From contig JADJAS010000005.1 in assembly GCA_016704145.1 (NCBI GenBank), positions 62,001-126,000 of the forward strand: DNA of 64,000 nt. Direction: 5' to 3'. The position numbers were made by a program, and so were the translations under genes. The stretch comes from Rhodocyclaceae bacterium. GTDB taxonomy: Bacteria; Pseudomonadota; Gammaproteobacteria; Burkholderiales; Rhodocyclaceae. Numbering within the stretch: the first letter of the stretch is position 1; the number at the start of each line of letters is the position of its first letter. Below the pieces are notes generated by a model that ran no database searches, had not been told where the DNA came from, and saw only the letters and a program-made list of their open reading frames with translations. Positions 17,213 to 26,981 of this stretch are shown in pieces.

Positions 17213-18010
17213 TCAATTGCGGGGCCGGGCTCCGGCGGCGCCGCGATGCTCGCGGGGGCTGACCCCATAGCGTCGCCGATAGGCACGAGTGAAATCCCCG
17301 GCGTTGCGATAGCCGACGTGGGTCGCGATCCCCTGGATCTGCATGGTGCTGCCTTCGAGCAGATGCCGCGCCGTTTCCAGCCGCAGTTCGGAGAAGTACT
17401 CGAAGACCGTCATGCCCAGCCGTTCGCGGAAGATATCGGTCAATTTCCGCTCGCTGCTGCCCAGCATCGCCGCCATCTCGGTCAGACCCGGCGGATCGTC
17501 CATGCGCTGGTCGAGCATGGTCAAGGCGCGGGCGAACAACTGTTCGTCGGGGAATGCCTTGTCGCCTACCCCCGTCAGCGCCCGTTGGCCGAGCATGGTC
17601 TGCAGGCGATCCAGTTGCGACTTGTTGCGCAAGTGAATGAATATCCGCGCCAGCACCTCGCGCTCGGCGAAGGGCTTGCCGATGAAATCGACAGCGCCAA
17701 GACTGAACCCTTGCAACTTGTGCTCGACCGCATTGCTTGCCGAGAGGAAGATCACCGGCACGTTGGCCGTGCGCGGGTCGGCCTTGAGCCTGCGACAGAC
17801 CTCCAGTCCGTCGATCACGGGCAGGTGCACTTCAAGCAGTATCAGGTCCGGCGTCTGCTTGAACGCCTGGTGGAGGCCATCCTGGCCGTCCACGGCGACC
17901 AGCAGCTCCAATTCATGACCGTCGAGGCCCCGGAGCAGCCGGGCCACTGTTGTCGATTGTTCATCGATGATCAGCACGCGGGGCAAATCGTTCGCCATCG
18001 GGACGTCCAT
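17213..18010 (-). CDS. Response-regulator-like AraC-family transcription factor with Glu at the phosphorylation site
   Basis: 265 residues: a receiver domain (about 10-125), a linker, and an AraC-type double HTH (PPGLTEMAAMLGSSERKLTDIF and HVGYRNAGDFTRAYRRRYGVSP). The receiver keeps the acidic pair (IIDEQ), the Ser/Thr switch (FLSAS) and the Lys (GKPF), but the phospho-acceptor Asp is Glu (PDLILLEVHLPVIDG, residue 56 counting from the ATG at 17998). No histidine kinase lies beside it. A Glu may mimic the phosphorylated state, so it could be constitutively active (inference). Starts at 18010 and 17998 are both possible. Confidence 0.82.
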   Translation of the reverse strand: MDVPMANDLPRVLIIDEQSTTVARLLRGLDGHELELLVAVDGQDGLHQAFKQTPDLILLEVHLPVIDGLEVCRRLKADPRTANVPVIFLSASNAVEHKLQGFSLGAVDFIGKPFAEREVLARIFIHLRNKSQLDRLQTMLGQRALTGVGDKAFPDEQLFARALTMLDQRMDDPPGLTEMAAMLGSSERKLTDIFRERLGMTVFEYFSELRLETARHLLEGSTMQIQGIATHVGYRNAGDFTRAYRRRYGVSPREHRGAAGARPRN

Positions 18011-18130
18011 AAGAACACGTAGCGAATCGATGATACCCGCAGCCTTGTCATGGCCAAGAGCGTCGTCAGGAGTGGACACACATTGTTACGATCCCGCGGC
18101 CTGAACCGGAGGCCGTAGTACCATTGCCAC

Positions 18131-19153
18131 ATGAACCCAACCGCGATTCCCGCCTTGCTCGACCAGCGCGGCCGCGCCCTGCGCGACCTGCGCATCTCGG
18201 TAACCGATCGCTGCAATTTCCGCTGCGTCTATTGCATGCCGAAGACGGTGTTCGGCCGCGACTATCCGTTTCTGGCACGGGCCGAACTGCTGAGCTACGA
18301 GGAAATCGTCCGCCTCGCGCGCCTGTTCGCCGAGCAGGGCGTGCAGAAAATCCGCCTCACTGGCGGCGAGCCGCTGTTGCGCAAGGACATCGAACGCCTG
18401 GTCGAGCAGCTGGCGAAAATCCCCGAGCTGGAACTGACGCTCACCACCAACGGTTCGCTGCTCGCGGCCCGGGCGCGCGGGCTGCGCGACGCCGGCCTGC
18501 ACCGCGTCACCGTCAGTCTCGATGCGCTGGACGATGTCATCTTCAAGCGCATGAACGACGCCGACTATCCGGTCACGAAGGTTCTGCAAGGCATCGACGT
18601 GGCGGCAGCGGCGGGCCTCGCACCAATCAAGGTCAACATGGTCGTCAAGCGCGGCACCAATGACGGCGAAATCCTGTCCATGGCGCGGCACTTTCGCGGT
18701 ACCGGCCACATCCTGCGCTTTATCGAGTACATGGACGCCGGCAACAGCAACGCCTGGCAGGCGATGGAGGTCGTGCCGGCCGCCGAAGTGATCCGGCGCA
18801 TCGACGCCGAACTGCCGCTGGAACCGATCGACCCAAATTACCCGGGTGAGGTCGCCGAGCGCTGGCGTTACCGCGACGGCAGTGGCGAGATCGGCGTCAT
18901 CGCCTCGGTCACGCAGGCTTTCTGCTCCGACTGCACGCGCATTCGTCTGTCCACCGAGGGCAAGGTCTACACCTGCCTGTTCGCCTCGTCCGGCCACGAC
19001 TTGCGCCAGCTGCTGCGCGCCGGCGCCGACGACGCGCAACTCGCCGCTGCCATCGCTGGCCTATGGCAGCAGCGCGACGACCGTTATTCCGAGCTGCGCA
19101 GCGCCGGCATTCCGGTGATCAAGAAGATCGAGATGTCCTATATCGGCGGCTAG
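18131..19153 (+). CDS. moaA: GTP 3',8-cyclase MoaA
   Basis: 340 residues. The radical-SAM cluster CNFRCVYC (~28-35), the LTGGEPLLRKD segment, the second 4Fe-4S ligands (FCSDCTRIRLSTEGKVYTCLF) and the C-terminal GG are all present. It converts GTP to 3',8-cyclo-GTP in the first step of molybdenum-cofactor synthesis. No other mo-gene is nearby, so the pathway is scattered. It is convergent with the permease gene (16-base gap). Confidence 0.96.
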   Translation: MNPTAIPALLDQRGRALRDLRISVTDRCNFRCVYCMPKTVFGRDYPFLARAELLSYEEIVRLARLFAEQGVQKIRLTGGEPLLRKDIERLVEQLAKIPELELTLTTNGSLLAARARGLRDAGLHRVTVSLDALDDVIFKRMNDADYPVTKVLQGIDVAAAAGLAPIKVNMVVKRGTNDGEILSMARHFRGTGHILRFIEYMDAGNSNAWQAMEVVPAAEVIRRIDAELPLEPIDPNYPGEVAERWRYRDGSGEIGVIASVTQAFCSDCTRIRLSTEGKVYTCLFASSGHDLRQLLRAGADDAQLAAAIAGLWQQRDDRYSELRSAGIPVIKKIEMSYIGG

Positions 19154-19169
19154 ACCGCCGACCGGCGAC

Positions 19170-21661
19170 TCAACCGGCGAGCAATTCGTTGGTGATCGGC
19201 CCGCGCAGGATGGTGCGCGTCGCGCGCCAGCCTGCCGCCGCGACGCCGATGGCGCCGGCCAGCATGCCGATCGCCACTAGCCCCGGCCCCGGCAGATAAG
19301 GCAGGTGAAATACAAAACGCGCCAACAGCCAGCCGATCGCTCCCGCGCCAACCCCCGCCAGCGTGCCGGCGATCGCGCCGAGCATGGCGAACTCGGCCAG
19401 CAATGCGCCGCGCAACTGCTTGCCGCGCCCGCCCAGGGCGCGCATGACCGCCAGTTCGCGCCGGCGCTCGTCGGCACTGGCCGACAAGGCTGCATAAAGT
19501 ACCGCCAGGCCGGCAATCATGGTCAGGCCGAACAGCAGCTGAACGGCCCGCGCGACGCGATCGAAGCTGTCCTGCAGCTGCCGCACGACGGCGGCGACAT
19601 CGACGACCGTGATGTTGGGAAAGGCGCGCACCAGTTCCGTCGCCAGCGACGAGCGCGCCGCCGGCAGGTGAAAGCTCGTGATATCGCTGACCGGATAGCC
19701 GTCGAGCAGGCCGGGCGAAGCGATGACGAAGAAATTGACGCGCATCGAGTCCCAATCGAGCTTGCGCAAGGAGGTGATGCGCGCGGTCAGCGGCACGCCG
19801 GCGACGTTGAAGGCGATCTCGTCGCCGAGCTTCAGCCCCAGCGTCTCGGCCAATCCCTGCTCGACGGAGAATTGTGGCGTGCGGCTGTCGCCGTGCCAGG
19901 CGCCGGCAACCACCGTGTTGCCGCCGGGCAGGCCCGACGCCCACGAAAGATTGAATTCGCGGTCCATCAGGCGCTGGGCGCGATCGTCGGCGTAGTCGGC
20001 GGGCTGCCGCGGCTGGCTATTGACGGCCACCAGCCGGCCGCGCACCATCGGCTCGAGGCGCGGCGCGGCCAGGCCTCGCTCGATGAAAAAAGCGGCGAAA
20101 GCCGCGCGCTGGTCGGGCTGGATGTTGATGACGAAGCGATTGGGCGCGTCGGCCGGCACGCGCGTCCGCCAGCTGTCCAGCAGGTCGTCACGGGCCACGG
20201 TGACCAGCAGCAGGGCGGTCAGGCCGAGACCGAGCGCGACGGCCTGCACCACCGTGCCGCGCCAATGGCGACGCAGGTTGGCGACGGCCAGCCGCCAGGG
20301 GCTGAAGCCGCGATCCGTCGCCGGCAACCGGCGTCCGAGCATCAGCAGCAGGCGCGCCACGCCGCCGTAGAGCAGGATGGCGACGCCGAAGGCGGCGATC
20401 ACGATCAGGCCCAGTTGTGTTTCCCCGCCACCCACATCACCAATCCCGCCAGCAGCGTCGCGCCCAGACCATAAGCGGCGACGAGCCCGGGTTCGGCGGC
20501 TTCCCACTCGCGCCGCAGCACACGCAGCGTGGACACCCGGCGCAACCTCAACAAGGGAGGCAACACGAAACCGATCACCAGCGTCATGCCGACGGCGACG
20601 CCATGCGCCCAGGGACGCCACGAGGCCAACGGCAGGTCATCGGCGATGACGTCCGACAACAGAGCCAACAATCCGCCCTGAACCGCCAGCCCGGCCAGGC
20701 AGCCGATGGCCGCTGCCAGCGCACCCAGCATGATGAATTCGCCGGCGTGGATCGCCAGGATGGTGTCGCTGCGCGCGCCGAGACAGCGCATGACCGCGCA
20801 GCCGTCGAGATGGCGGCGCAGGTAGCGGTCGGCCGCCAGGCCCACCGCCACGGCGGCCAGCACGACCGTCAACAGTGCCGCCAGGCCGAGGAAGCGCGAG
20901 GCGCGATCGAGCAGGTTGCGGATTTCCGGCCGGGCGCTGTCGATGCTTTCCAGACGTTCGCCACGGCCGAGCCTGGGCTCGATCCAGCTGCGAAAGTCAG
21001 CCACGGCGGCACGCTCCCCGGCCAGATGCAGGCGCCAGGCGACGCGGCTGCCCGGCTGGACGAGACCGGTCGCCGGCAGATCGTCGATATTGACCAGCAG
21101 GCGCGGCGCCAGGGCGAAGGCATTGATGCCGCGGTCGGGATCGAGCGTCAGCACCGCCGATGCCTTGAACACGGCCGCGCCGACCCGCAAGTCGGCGCCG
21201 TGGCCTGCCAGCGCCCGCAACAGCCGCTCCTCCGGCCAGGCCGTGCCCCGCGGAGGCGCGCCGCGCGTTTCGCCATCGGCCGCGTCGAGCCACGGCGCGA
21301 TGCGCAAGGCGCCGCGCAGGGGGTAGTTGCCGCCGATGGCCTTGATTTCGACCAGCTGCGCGTCGCCGTCGGCCGCGGCCGCAACCATGCTGGCGAAGCT
21401 CGCGCTCTCGGCAATCTCCACGCCAAGCGCCCGGGCCTGGCGGCGAACATCGTCCGGCCAAGGATGATCGGCGGTCAGCAAGAGATCGCCGCCGATCAGT
21501 TGATGCGATTGCAGCAGCAGCCCCTGATTCACCCGATCGGCGAGGAAGCTGACGCTGGTCAGCGCCGCCACCGCCAGCACCAGCGCGACGGCGAGCACCG
21601 TCAGTTCGCCGGCGCGCCAGTCGCGCAACAGCATGCGCCAGGCCAGACGAAGCGCGTTCAC
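19170..21661 (-). pseudogene. FtsX/YbbP-type ABC transporter permease, split by a frameshift
   Basis: Two adjacent frames together encode one ~830-residue permease with two MacB/FtsX units. The first part (GTG start, VNALRLAWRMLLRDWRAGEL) runs through FtsX helices (LAALLTVVLAAVAVGLAADRY, GEFIMLGALAAAIGCLAG) and stops after MWVAGKHNWA. The next frame continues directly with GETQLGLIVIAAFGVAIL and ends RGPITNELLAG. One missing base in the CCCC run at 20423-20426 (GGGG on the coding strand) explains the break. It may be a real mutation or a homopolymer error. The start overlaps the radA stop by 4 bases (GTGA). The ATP-binding partner is not adjacent. Confidence 0.8.
20992..21015 (-). repeat. Dispersed 24-bp motif, copy inside the permease gene (21/24)
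   Basis: Same direction as the permease gene, where it is read as ERAAVADFR. This is a different translation frame from most other in-gene copies. Confidence 0.6.
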
Positions 21662-23034
21662 GCGCCGCGCAACTCCCGCATGGCGTCGATGGCCTGTTCG
21701 ACGCGCTCCAGCGCGATGACCTCGATGCCCTTGATCGGCTGCTTCGGCGCATTGGCCTTGGGCACCAGCGCGTGGGTGAAGCCGAGCTTGGCCGCTTCTT
21801 TCAGGCGTTCCTGGCCGCGCGGCGCCGGGCGAATCTCGCCGGCCAGGCCGATCTCGCCGAAGGCGACCAGCTTCGCCGGCAGCGGCCGGTTGTTGAGCGA
21901 CGAGACGATGGCCAGCAGCACGGCGAGGTCCGCCGCCGGCTCCTGGATGCGCACGCCGCCGACCGCATTGACGAACACGTCCTGATCGAAGCAGACGATG
22001 CCGGCATGGCGATGCAATACCGCCAGCAGCATCGCCAGCCGCTGGGCATCGAGACCGACCGTCAGGCGGCGCGGACTCGGCGAGTGGGCCGTGTCGACCA
22101 GCGCCTGGATCTCCACCAGCAGCGGCCGCGTGCCTTCCTGCGTGACCAGCACGCACGAGCCCGAAACTTCCTGCGCGTGCTGCGACAGGAACAGCGCCGA
22201 TGGGTTCGACACCCCGCGCAGGCCCTTGTCGGTCATGGCGAAGACGCCGAGTTCATTGACCGCGCCGAAGCGGTTCTTGAAGGCACGGATCAGCCGGAAG
22301 CTCGAATGCGTGTCGCCCTCGAAATAGAGCACGGTGTCGACGATGTGCTCCAGCACTCGCGGCCCGGCCAGCGCGCCCTCCTTGGTCACGTGGCCGACCA
22401 GGATCACGCAGATGCCGCTTTGCTTGGCCAGCCGCGTCAGTTGCGCCGCGCACTCGCGCACCTGCGCCACCGAACCCGGCGCCGATTGCAGCGCCTCCGA
22501 ATACAGCGTCTGGATGGAGTCGATCACCGCCACCAGCGGCTTTTCCTTCCTGAGCGCGGCGAGAATTTTCTCCAGACCGATCTCCGGCAGCAGGCGCAGG
22601 CCCTTGGTTTCGAGCTGCAGCCGGCGCGCGCGCAGCGCCACCTGCTCGGCCGATTCCTCGCCGGAAACGTAGAGCACCGGCTGGCCGGCCTCGGCCAGGC
22701 GCGACAGAGCCTGTAGCAACAGGGTGGACTTGCCGATGCCGGGATCGCCGCCGATCAGCACCACGCCGCCGGCGACCAGGCCGCCGCCGAGCACGCGGTC
22801 GAACTCCTCGATGCCTACGGCCAAGCGCGGCTCCTCGCGCGGCCGGATGGCGGCGAGGTCCTGCAACTGGCCGCCACCGGCCAGGCTGGCGTAGCGGTTG
22901 CCGCCCGCAGCGGCAGCCTCAGCGACAGTTTCGACCAGCGTGTTCCACTGCCCGCAGCCGGGGCACTGGCCCTGCCACTTCGGGCTGCTGGCGCCGCATT
23001 CCGTGCAGGTGTAGACGCTCTTTGCCTTTGCCAT
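21658..23034 (-). CDS. radA: DNA repair protein RadA (Sms)
   Basis: 458 residues, family length. The N-terminal zinc finger (CTECGASSPKWQGQCPGCGQW), Walker A GDPGIGKSTLL, the RadA-specific KNRFG motif (RAFKNRFGAVNELG) and the C-terminal Lon-protease-like domain (PSPRRLTVGLDAQRLAMLLAVLHRH, ending near AFGEIGLAGEIRPA) are in order. It is a helicase that promotes branch migration in recombination. Its ATG overlaps the alr stop by one base, and its stop overlaps the permease start, so the three genes form one operon. Confidence 0.96.
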   Translation of the reverse strand: MAKAKSVYTCTECGASSPKWQGQCPGCGQWNTLVETVAEAAAAGGNRYASLAGGGQLQDLAAIRPREEPRLAVGIEEFDRVLGGGLVAGGVVLIGGDPGIGKSTLLLQALSRLAEAGQPVLYVSGEESAEQVALRARRLQLETKGLRLLPEIGLEKILAALRKEKPLVAVIDSIQTLYSEALQSAPGSVAQVRECAAQLTRLAKQSGICVILVGHVTKEGALAGPRVLEHIVDTVLYFEGDTHSSFRLIRAFKNRFGAVNELGVFAMTDKGLRGVSNPSALFLSQHAQEVSGSCVLVTQEGTRPLLVEIQALVDTAHSPSPRRLTVGLDAQRLAMLLAVLHRHAGIVCFDQDVFVNAVGGVRIQEPAADLAVLLAIVSSLNNRPLPAKLVAFGEIGLAGEIRPAPRGQERLKEAAKLGFTHALVPKANAPKQPIKGIEVIALERVEQAIDAMRELRGA

Positions 23035-24122
23035 CACTCGGCTTCTACCCAGGGCACGCGCGCGGCGACGGCGCAGAACAATTCGTAGCTGATGGTGCCG
23101 GCGGCGGCGGCCACTTCGTCCGCCGGCAATCCTGCGCCCCACAGTATCGCCGTGTCGCCGAGGCTGACTTTCGGCAAGTCGGTGAGGTCGACGCAAAGCT
23201 TGTCCATCGACACCCGGCCCAGCGTGCGCGTGCGCTGGCCGGCGACAAGGATGGGCGTGCCGGTCGGCGCGTGGCGCGGATAACCGTCGGCATAGCCGCA
23301 GGCGACGATGCCGATGCGCATCGGTCGATCGGCGGTGAACGTGCAGCCGTAGCCGACGTGCTCGCCGGCGGCGATGTCGCGCACGGCGATCAATTCGCTT
23401 GCCAGTGTCATCACCGGCTCAAGGCCGAGCGACTCAGCCGTGACTTCGGGAAACGGCGAACCACCGTAGAGCATGATGCCCGGCCGCGCCCAGTCGCCGC
23501 GCGCTTCCGGGTAACGCAACAGCGCCGCCGAATTGGCCAGGCAGACCGGCAGGTTGCGGCCGGCCCGCAGGGCATGGAAGTGCACCATCTGCGCGGCGAT
23601 ACCGTGCGGGCCGTCGGCGTCGGCGAAATGCGTCATCAAGGTGATGTCGGCACGGTCGGCGAGCAGGGTCAAAGCCCGCTCCAGTTCGTCGGCCGCCAGA
23701 CCCAGGCGGTTCATGCCGGTGTTGAGCTTGAGGTACACCGGCAGCCGCACCGGCAGCGCGGCCGCGCGCAAGGCCTCGACCTGGTCGAGGCGATGCAGCA
23801 CCGGCGTCAGCCGGTACTCGGCGAACAAGGGCAGTTCCCCGGCATCGTAGAAACCTTCCATCATCAGCAAGGGCTGACGGACGCCGGCCTCGCGCAAGGC
23901 GAGCGCATTTTCGAGTTCGATCAGGCCGAAGCCATCCGCGACCTCGGCGAGGGCATCGACCACACGGGCCAGGCCATGGCCGTAGCCGTCGGCCTTGACC
24001 ACACACCAGAGACGCGCCGCCCCGGCATGGCGACGAGCAATCAAGTGATTGCGGCGCAACGCGCCGGCGTCGAAGCGGATGCGGATGGGGCGCGCGGTGG
24101 AATTCGCCGATGAGCGGATCAT
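23034..24122 (-). CDS. alr: Alanine racemase
   Basis: 362 residues. The PLP lysine lies in VVKADGYGHG, the catalytic Tyr in HVGYGCTF, and the barrel segments LNTGMNRLG, ANSAALLRYP, WARPGIMLYG and RVSMDKLCVDLTDL are typical. It makes D-alanine for peptidoglycan. It starts with ATG at 24122, 23 bases after the LysR stop, and abuts radA. A 24-bp-motif-like stretch with 20 of 24 matches lies near its 3' end, coding KVSLGDTA, which is itself ordinary for the family. Confidence 0.96.
   Translation of the reverse strand: MIRSSANSTARPIRIRFDAGALRRNHLIARRHAGAARLWCVVKADGYGHGLARVVDALAEVADGFGLIELENALALREAGVRQPLLMMEGFYDAGELPLFAEYRLTPVLHRLDQVEALRAAALPVRLPVYLKLNTGMNRLGLAADELERALTLLADRADITLMTHFADADGPHGIAAQMVHFHALRAGRNLPVCLANSAALLRYPEARGDWARPGIMLYGGSPFPEVTAESLGLEPVMTLASELIAVRDIAAGEHVGYGCTFTADRPMRIGIVACGYADGYPRHAPTGTPILVAGQRTRTLGRVSMDKLCVDLTDLPKVSLGDTAILWGAGLPADEVAAAAGTISYELFCAVAARVPWVEAE
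23149..23172 (+). repeat. Dispersed 24-bp motif-like site inside alr (20/24)
   Basis: Contains the exact GCTGACTTTC end. The encoded segment (KVSLGDTA on the gene strand) is usual for Alr, so this match may be partly protein-driven. Confidence 0.35.
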
Positions 24123-24145
24123 GCGCGCGGGCGTCTCACGGCGGC

Positions 24146-25051
24146 TTACTTGAGCGACAGTTCCTTCAGCTTCGCCGCGGCGAAATCGACGAAGGTGGTC
24201 ACGAGGCGTGAACGGAACTTCTCCTTCGGATACACCATCGACAGGGCCCGTGTCAGCCGGGGCTTGAGTGGAATGGCGACGAGGTCGCCCAGGCGCTGCG
24301 CCTTGCGCACCGAACCGACCGAGGCGATGGCGAAACCCAGTCCCGTCTCGACGACGCCATTGAGCGCGATCGGACTGCCCAGCTCCATCACCATGTTCAT
24401 CTGTTCGGCGGCGATGCCCGCCTTGCGCAGGTAGGCATCGGTGAACTCGCGGGTGCCGGACCCCGGCTCGCGCGACACGTACTGATGATCGACCAGTTGC
24501 TTCGGCGTGATTTCCTTGAACTTGGCCAGCGGGAACCGGGGACTGCAAATGACTTGCAGCTCGTCGTCGCAACAGACTTCGGTTTCCAGGTTGGGCTGAT
24601 GCGAGGGCGACTCAATCAAACCGATGTCGAGCATGTGCTCGGCGACGCGCGTCTCGATGGTTTCGGAGTTGGCGACGATCAGGCGCGGCCGCACGTCCGG
24701 ATGCGCCGACTTGAATTCGCCGAGGATGCTCGGCAGCATGAAGTCGGCGATGGTGGTGGAGGCGCCGACCAGCAGCGAGCCGCCAATCTCGCCAGTCATC
24801 TCGGCCAGGCGGACATCCAGTTCGGACGACAGGCCGAGGATGCGCTCGGCGTAGGCCAGCACGATGTCCCCGGCCGGCGTCAGCGTGATGCGTCCGTGGC
24901 CGCGGTCGAACAGCCGCGTGTTGAAGTGCTCCTCCAGCTGCTTGACCTGGAAGGTCACCGCCGGTTGCGTCATGAAGAGGATTTCCGCAGCCTTGGTGAA
25001 TGACAATTGCTTGGCAACGGCATGAAACACCTGCAGCCTGCGATCCGCCAT
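24146..25051 (-). CDS. LysR-type transcriptional regulator
   Basis: 301 residues. The N-terminal winged HTH (FHAVAKQLSFTKAAEILFMTQPAVTFQVKQLEE, shown by its core SFTKAAEILFMTQPAV) and the substrate-binding domain (GGSLLVGASTTIADFMLPSIL, CSPRFPLAKF, SREPGSGTREFTD) resemble the CysB/CysL-YeiE side of the family. It lies divergent from lplT across a 148-base gap and upstream of alr on the same strand. Whether it controls lplT or genes elsewhere (sulfur, CO2 or selenium metabolism are known roles of relatives) cannot be told from sequence. Confidence 0.88.
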   Translation of the reverse strand: MADRRLQVFHAVAKQLSFTKAAEILFMTQPAVTFQVKQLEEHFNTRLFDRGHGRITLTPAGDIVLAYAERILGLSSELDVRLAEMTGEIGGSLLVGASTTIADFMLPSILGEFKSAHPDVRPRLIVANSETIETRVAEHMLDIGLIESPSHQPNLETEVCCDDELQVICSPRFPLAKFKEITPKQLVDHQYVSREPGSGTREFTDAYLRKAGIAAEQMNMVMELGSPIALNGVVETGLGFAIASVGSVRKAQRLGDLVAIPLKPRLTRALSMVYPKEKFRSRLVTTFVDFAAAKLKELSLK

Positions 25052-25199
25052 GAGACGCTCCCTTCCGAACGCGATTCATTAGTTCCGACGAATATTCAAA
25101 CACAGATCATCGACATAAGATAGCCTGATGCCCCGATTTTTCGCCCAGGCCGCCGCGGCAAGGAAACCGTATTCCTTTCGTGGTATAAAACCCCGGCCC

Positions 25200-26462
25200 A
25201 TGAGCCTTGGCTTCTACATCATCATGGCGGCGCAGTTTTTTTCCGCGCTTGCCGACAACGCCCTGCTGATCGCTGCCATCGCCATCCTGCGCGACCTGCA
25301 TGCCCCGGCCGAATACGAGCCGCTGCTGAAAACCTTCTTCACCGTCTCCTACGTCGCCCTGGCCGCCTTCGTCGGCGCCTTCGCCGACTCCATGCCCAAG
25401 TGGCGGGTCATGTTCATCAGCAACGGCATCAAGATCCTCGGCTGCGGACTGATGTTCATGGACGTGCATCCGCTGGCAGCCTATGCGGTGGTGGGCCTGG
25501 GCGCCGCCGCCTACTCGCCAGCCAAGTACGGCATCCTCACCGAGTACCTGCCACATCGCCTGCTGGTAGTCGCCAACGGCTGGATCGAGGGTCTGACCGT
25601 GGTCGCCATCATTCTCGGCGTGGTGCTGGGTGGCGCGCTGATCAAGCCGGAAGTAGCCCAGTCGCTGCTGGCCATCGACTTCCCCGCGTTCGACACCGGC
25701 ATCGACACCACCGCCGAAATGAACCTGCTCGTCATCGGCGCGCTCTATCTCGTCGCCGCGATCTTCAATCTTTACGTTCCCGATACCGGCGTCGACCACA
25801 AGCCGCTGAAGAAGAATCCGCTCTACCTGGCGCACGAGTTCAACCATTGCCTGCGGCTGCTCTGGCGCGACAAGCTCGGCCAGATTTCGCTGGCGGTGAC
25901 CACCCTGTTCTGGGGCGCCGGCGCCACGCTGCAATTCATCGTCATCGAATGGGCCAAGGCGGCGCTGAACCTCGATCTTTCCAAGGCCAGCATGCTGCAG
26001 GGCATCGTCGCCGTCGGCGTCGCCATCGGCGCGGCGCTAGCGGCGCGGATGATCTCGCTACGCAAGTCGGTGCGCGTCATCCCGCTCGGTATCGCCATGG
26101 GCCTGGGCGTGATCCTCTTGACCCTGGTGCGCGACATGTGGCTGGCGGTACCGCTACTGGTGATCGTTGGCGCCTTTTCCGGTTTCTTCGTGGTGCCGAT
26201 GAACGCCCTGTTGCAGCACCGCGGCCACATCCTGATGGGCGCCGGCCACTCGATCGCGGTGCAGAACTTCAACGAGAACCTGTCGATCCTGCTCATGACC
26301 GGCATCTACTCGCTACTGGTCATGGCCGGCCTGTCGATCCATGCCGTCATCGTCCTGTTCGGACTGTTCGTCGCCGGCACCATGTGGCTGGTGCGCAACC
26401 GGCACCTCGATAACCAGCGACAGCACGACGATGTCGCCCATCTCGAAGATCGCACCCATTAG
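25200..26462 (+). CDS. lplT: Lysophospholipid transporter LplT
   Basis: 420 residues, major-facilitator fold with ~11-12 hydrophobic helices. The start MSLGFYIIMAAQFFSALADNALLIA and the segments AAYSPAKYGILTEYLP and MNALLQHRGHILMGAGHSIAVQNFNEN are diagnostic. It flips lysophospholipids across the inner membrane for re-acylation, and it may work with the products of pldA. The ATG at 25200 is chosen; a TATAAA box ~12 bases upstream may be part of its promoter. No fused aas gene follows. Confidence 0.93.
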   Translation: MSLGFYIIMAAQFFSALADNALLIAAIAILRDLHAPAEYEPLLKTFFTVSYVALAAFVGAFADSMPKWRVMFISNGIKILGCGLMFMDVHPLAAYAVVGLGAAAYSPAKYGILTEYLPHRLLVVANGWIEGLTVVAIILGVVLGGALIKPEVAQSLLAIDFPAFDTGIDTTAEMNLLVIGALYLVAAIFNLYVPDTGVDHKPLKKNPLYLAHEFNHCLRLLWRDKLGQISLAVTTLFWGAGATLQFIVIEWAKAALNLDLSKASMLQGIVAVGVAIGAALAARMISLRKSVRVIPLGIAMGLGVILLTLVRDMWLAVPLLVIVGAFSGFFVVPMNALLQHRGHILMGAGHSIAVQNFNENLSILLMTGIYSLLVMAGLSIHAVIVLFGLFVAGTMWLVRNRHLDNQRQHDDVAHLEDRTH

Positions 26463-26483
26463 GAATTTCCGGACCGAGCGCGG

Positions 26484-26981
26484 CTAGAGGATTCTCGGCC
26501 GGTCGTCCAGTTCGTTCGGGTTATCTCGCCGCGCGGGAAAATGCAGGCTCAGCAGGCGCGTCGCGCGGTCGATGGCCTCGAGCACACCGCGCCGCCAGGC
26601 GCCTTGAGCGAACGAGGCTTCCATCGCACGGCAGATTCGATCCCACTCGGCCTGCTCCACGCGCCCGGCGATGCCCCGGTCGGCCAGTATCTCGACGCGC
26701 CGGTCGACCAGTTGCACATAGATCAGGATGCCGCTGGCCTCGCGCGTTCCGCCGACGCCGAAACGGGAAAAAAGCTGCTCGGCACGCCCGCGCGCCGGCG
26801 TGCCGCGAAGGCTGACTGTCAAGGGCATGGGGCCTTCGACGACCAGGCACAGTTCGCCGCGATGCAAACGCTCCGACGCCGCGATCGCCTCATGGATCGC
26901 CTCGCGGTCGGCGGCGCAAAAGGCGCGCCGCGCCCACCAGCCGGGGATCATCAGATGCTTGAACAGGCGCGCGAAGTCCAT
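26484..26981 (-). CDS. TPM-domain protein, cytoplasmic/short form
   Basis: 165 residues. The TPM (DUF) fold is seen in the stretch HRGELCLVVEG, SRFGVGGTREASGILIYVQLVDRRVEILADRGI and EWDRICRAMEASFAQGAWRRGVLEAIDRATRLLSLHFP. It has no signal peptide, unlike its upstream partner gene, with which it abuts (ATG directly after that stop). The pair with lemA is a standard cluster; function is poorly known. The variable loop (VSLRGTPARGRAE) coincides with a copy of the dispersed 24-bp motif. Confidence 0.85.
   Translation of the reverse strand: MDFARLFKHLMIPGWWARRAFCAADREAIHEAIAASERLHRGELCLVVEGPMPLTVSLRGTPARGRAEQLFSRFGVGGTREASGILIYVQLVDRRVEILADRGIAGRVEQAEWDRICRAMEASFAQGAWRRGVLEAIDRATRLLSLHFPARRDNPNELDDRPRIL
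26797..26820 (+). repeat. Dispersed 24-bp motif, copy inside the short TPM gene (21/24)
   Basis: Opposite in direction to the gene; read by the gene as TVSLRGTP in a loop between the predicted beta strands. Confidence 0.6.
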
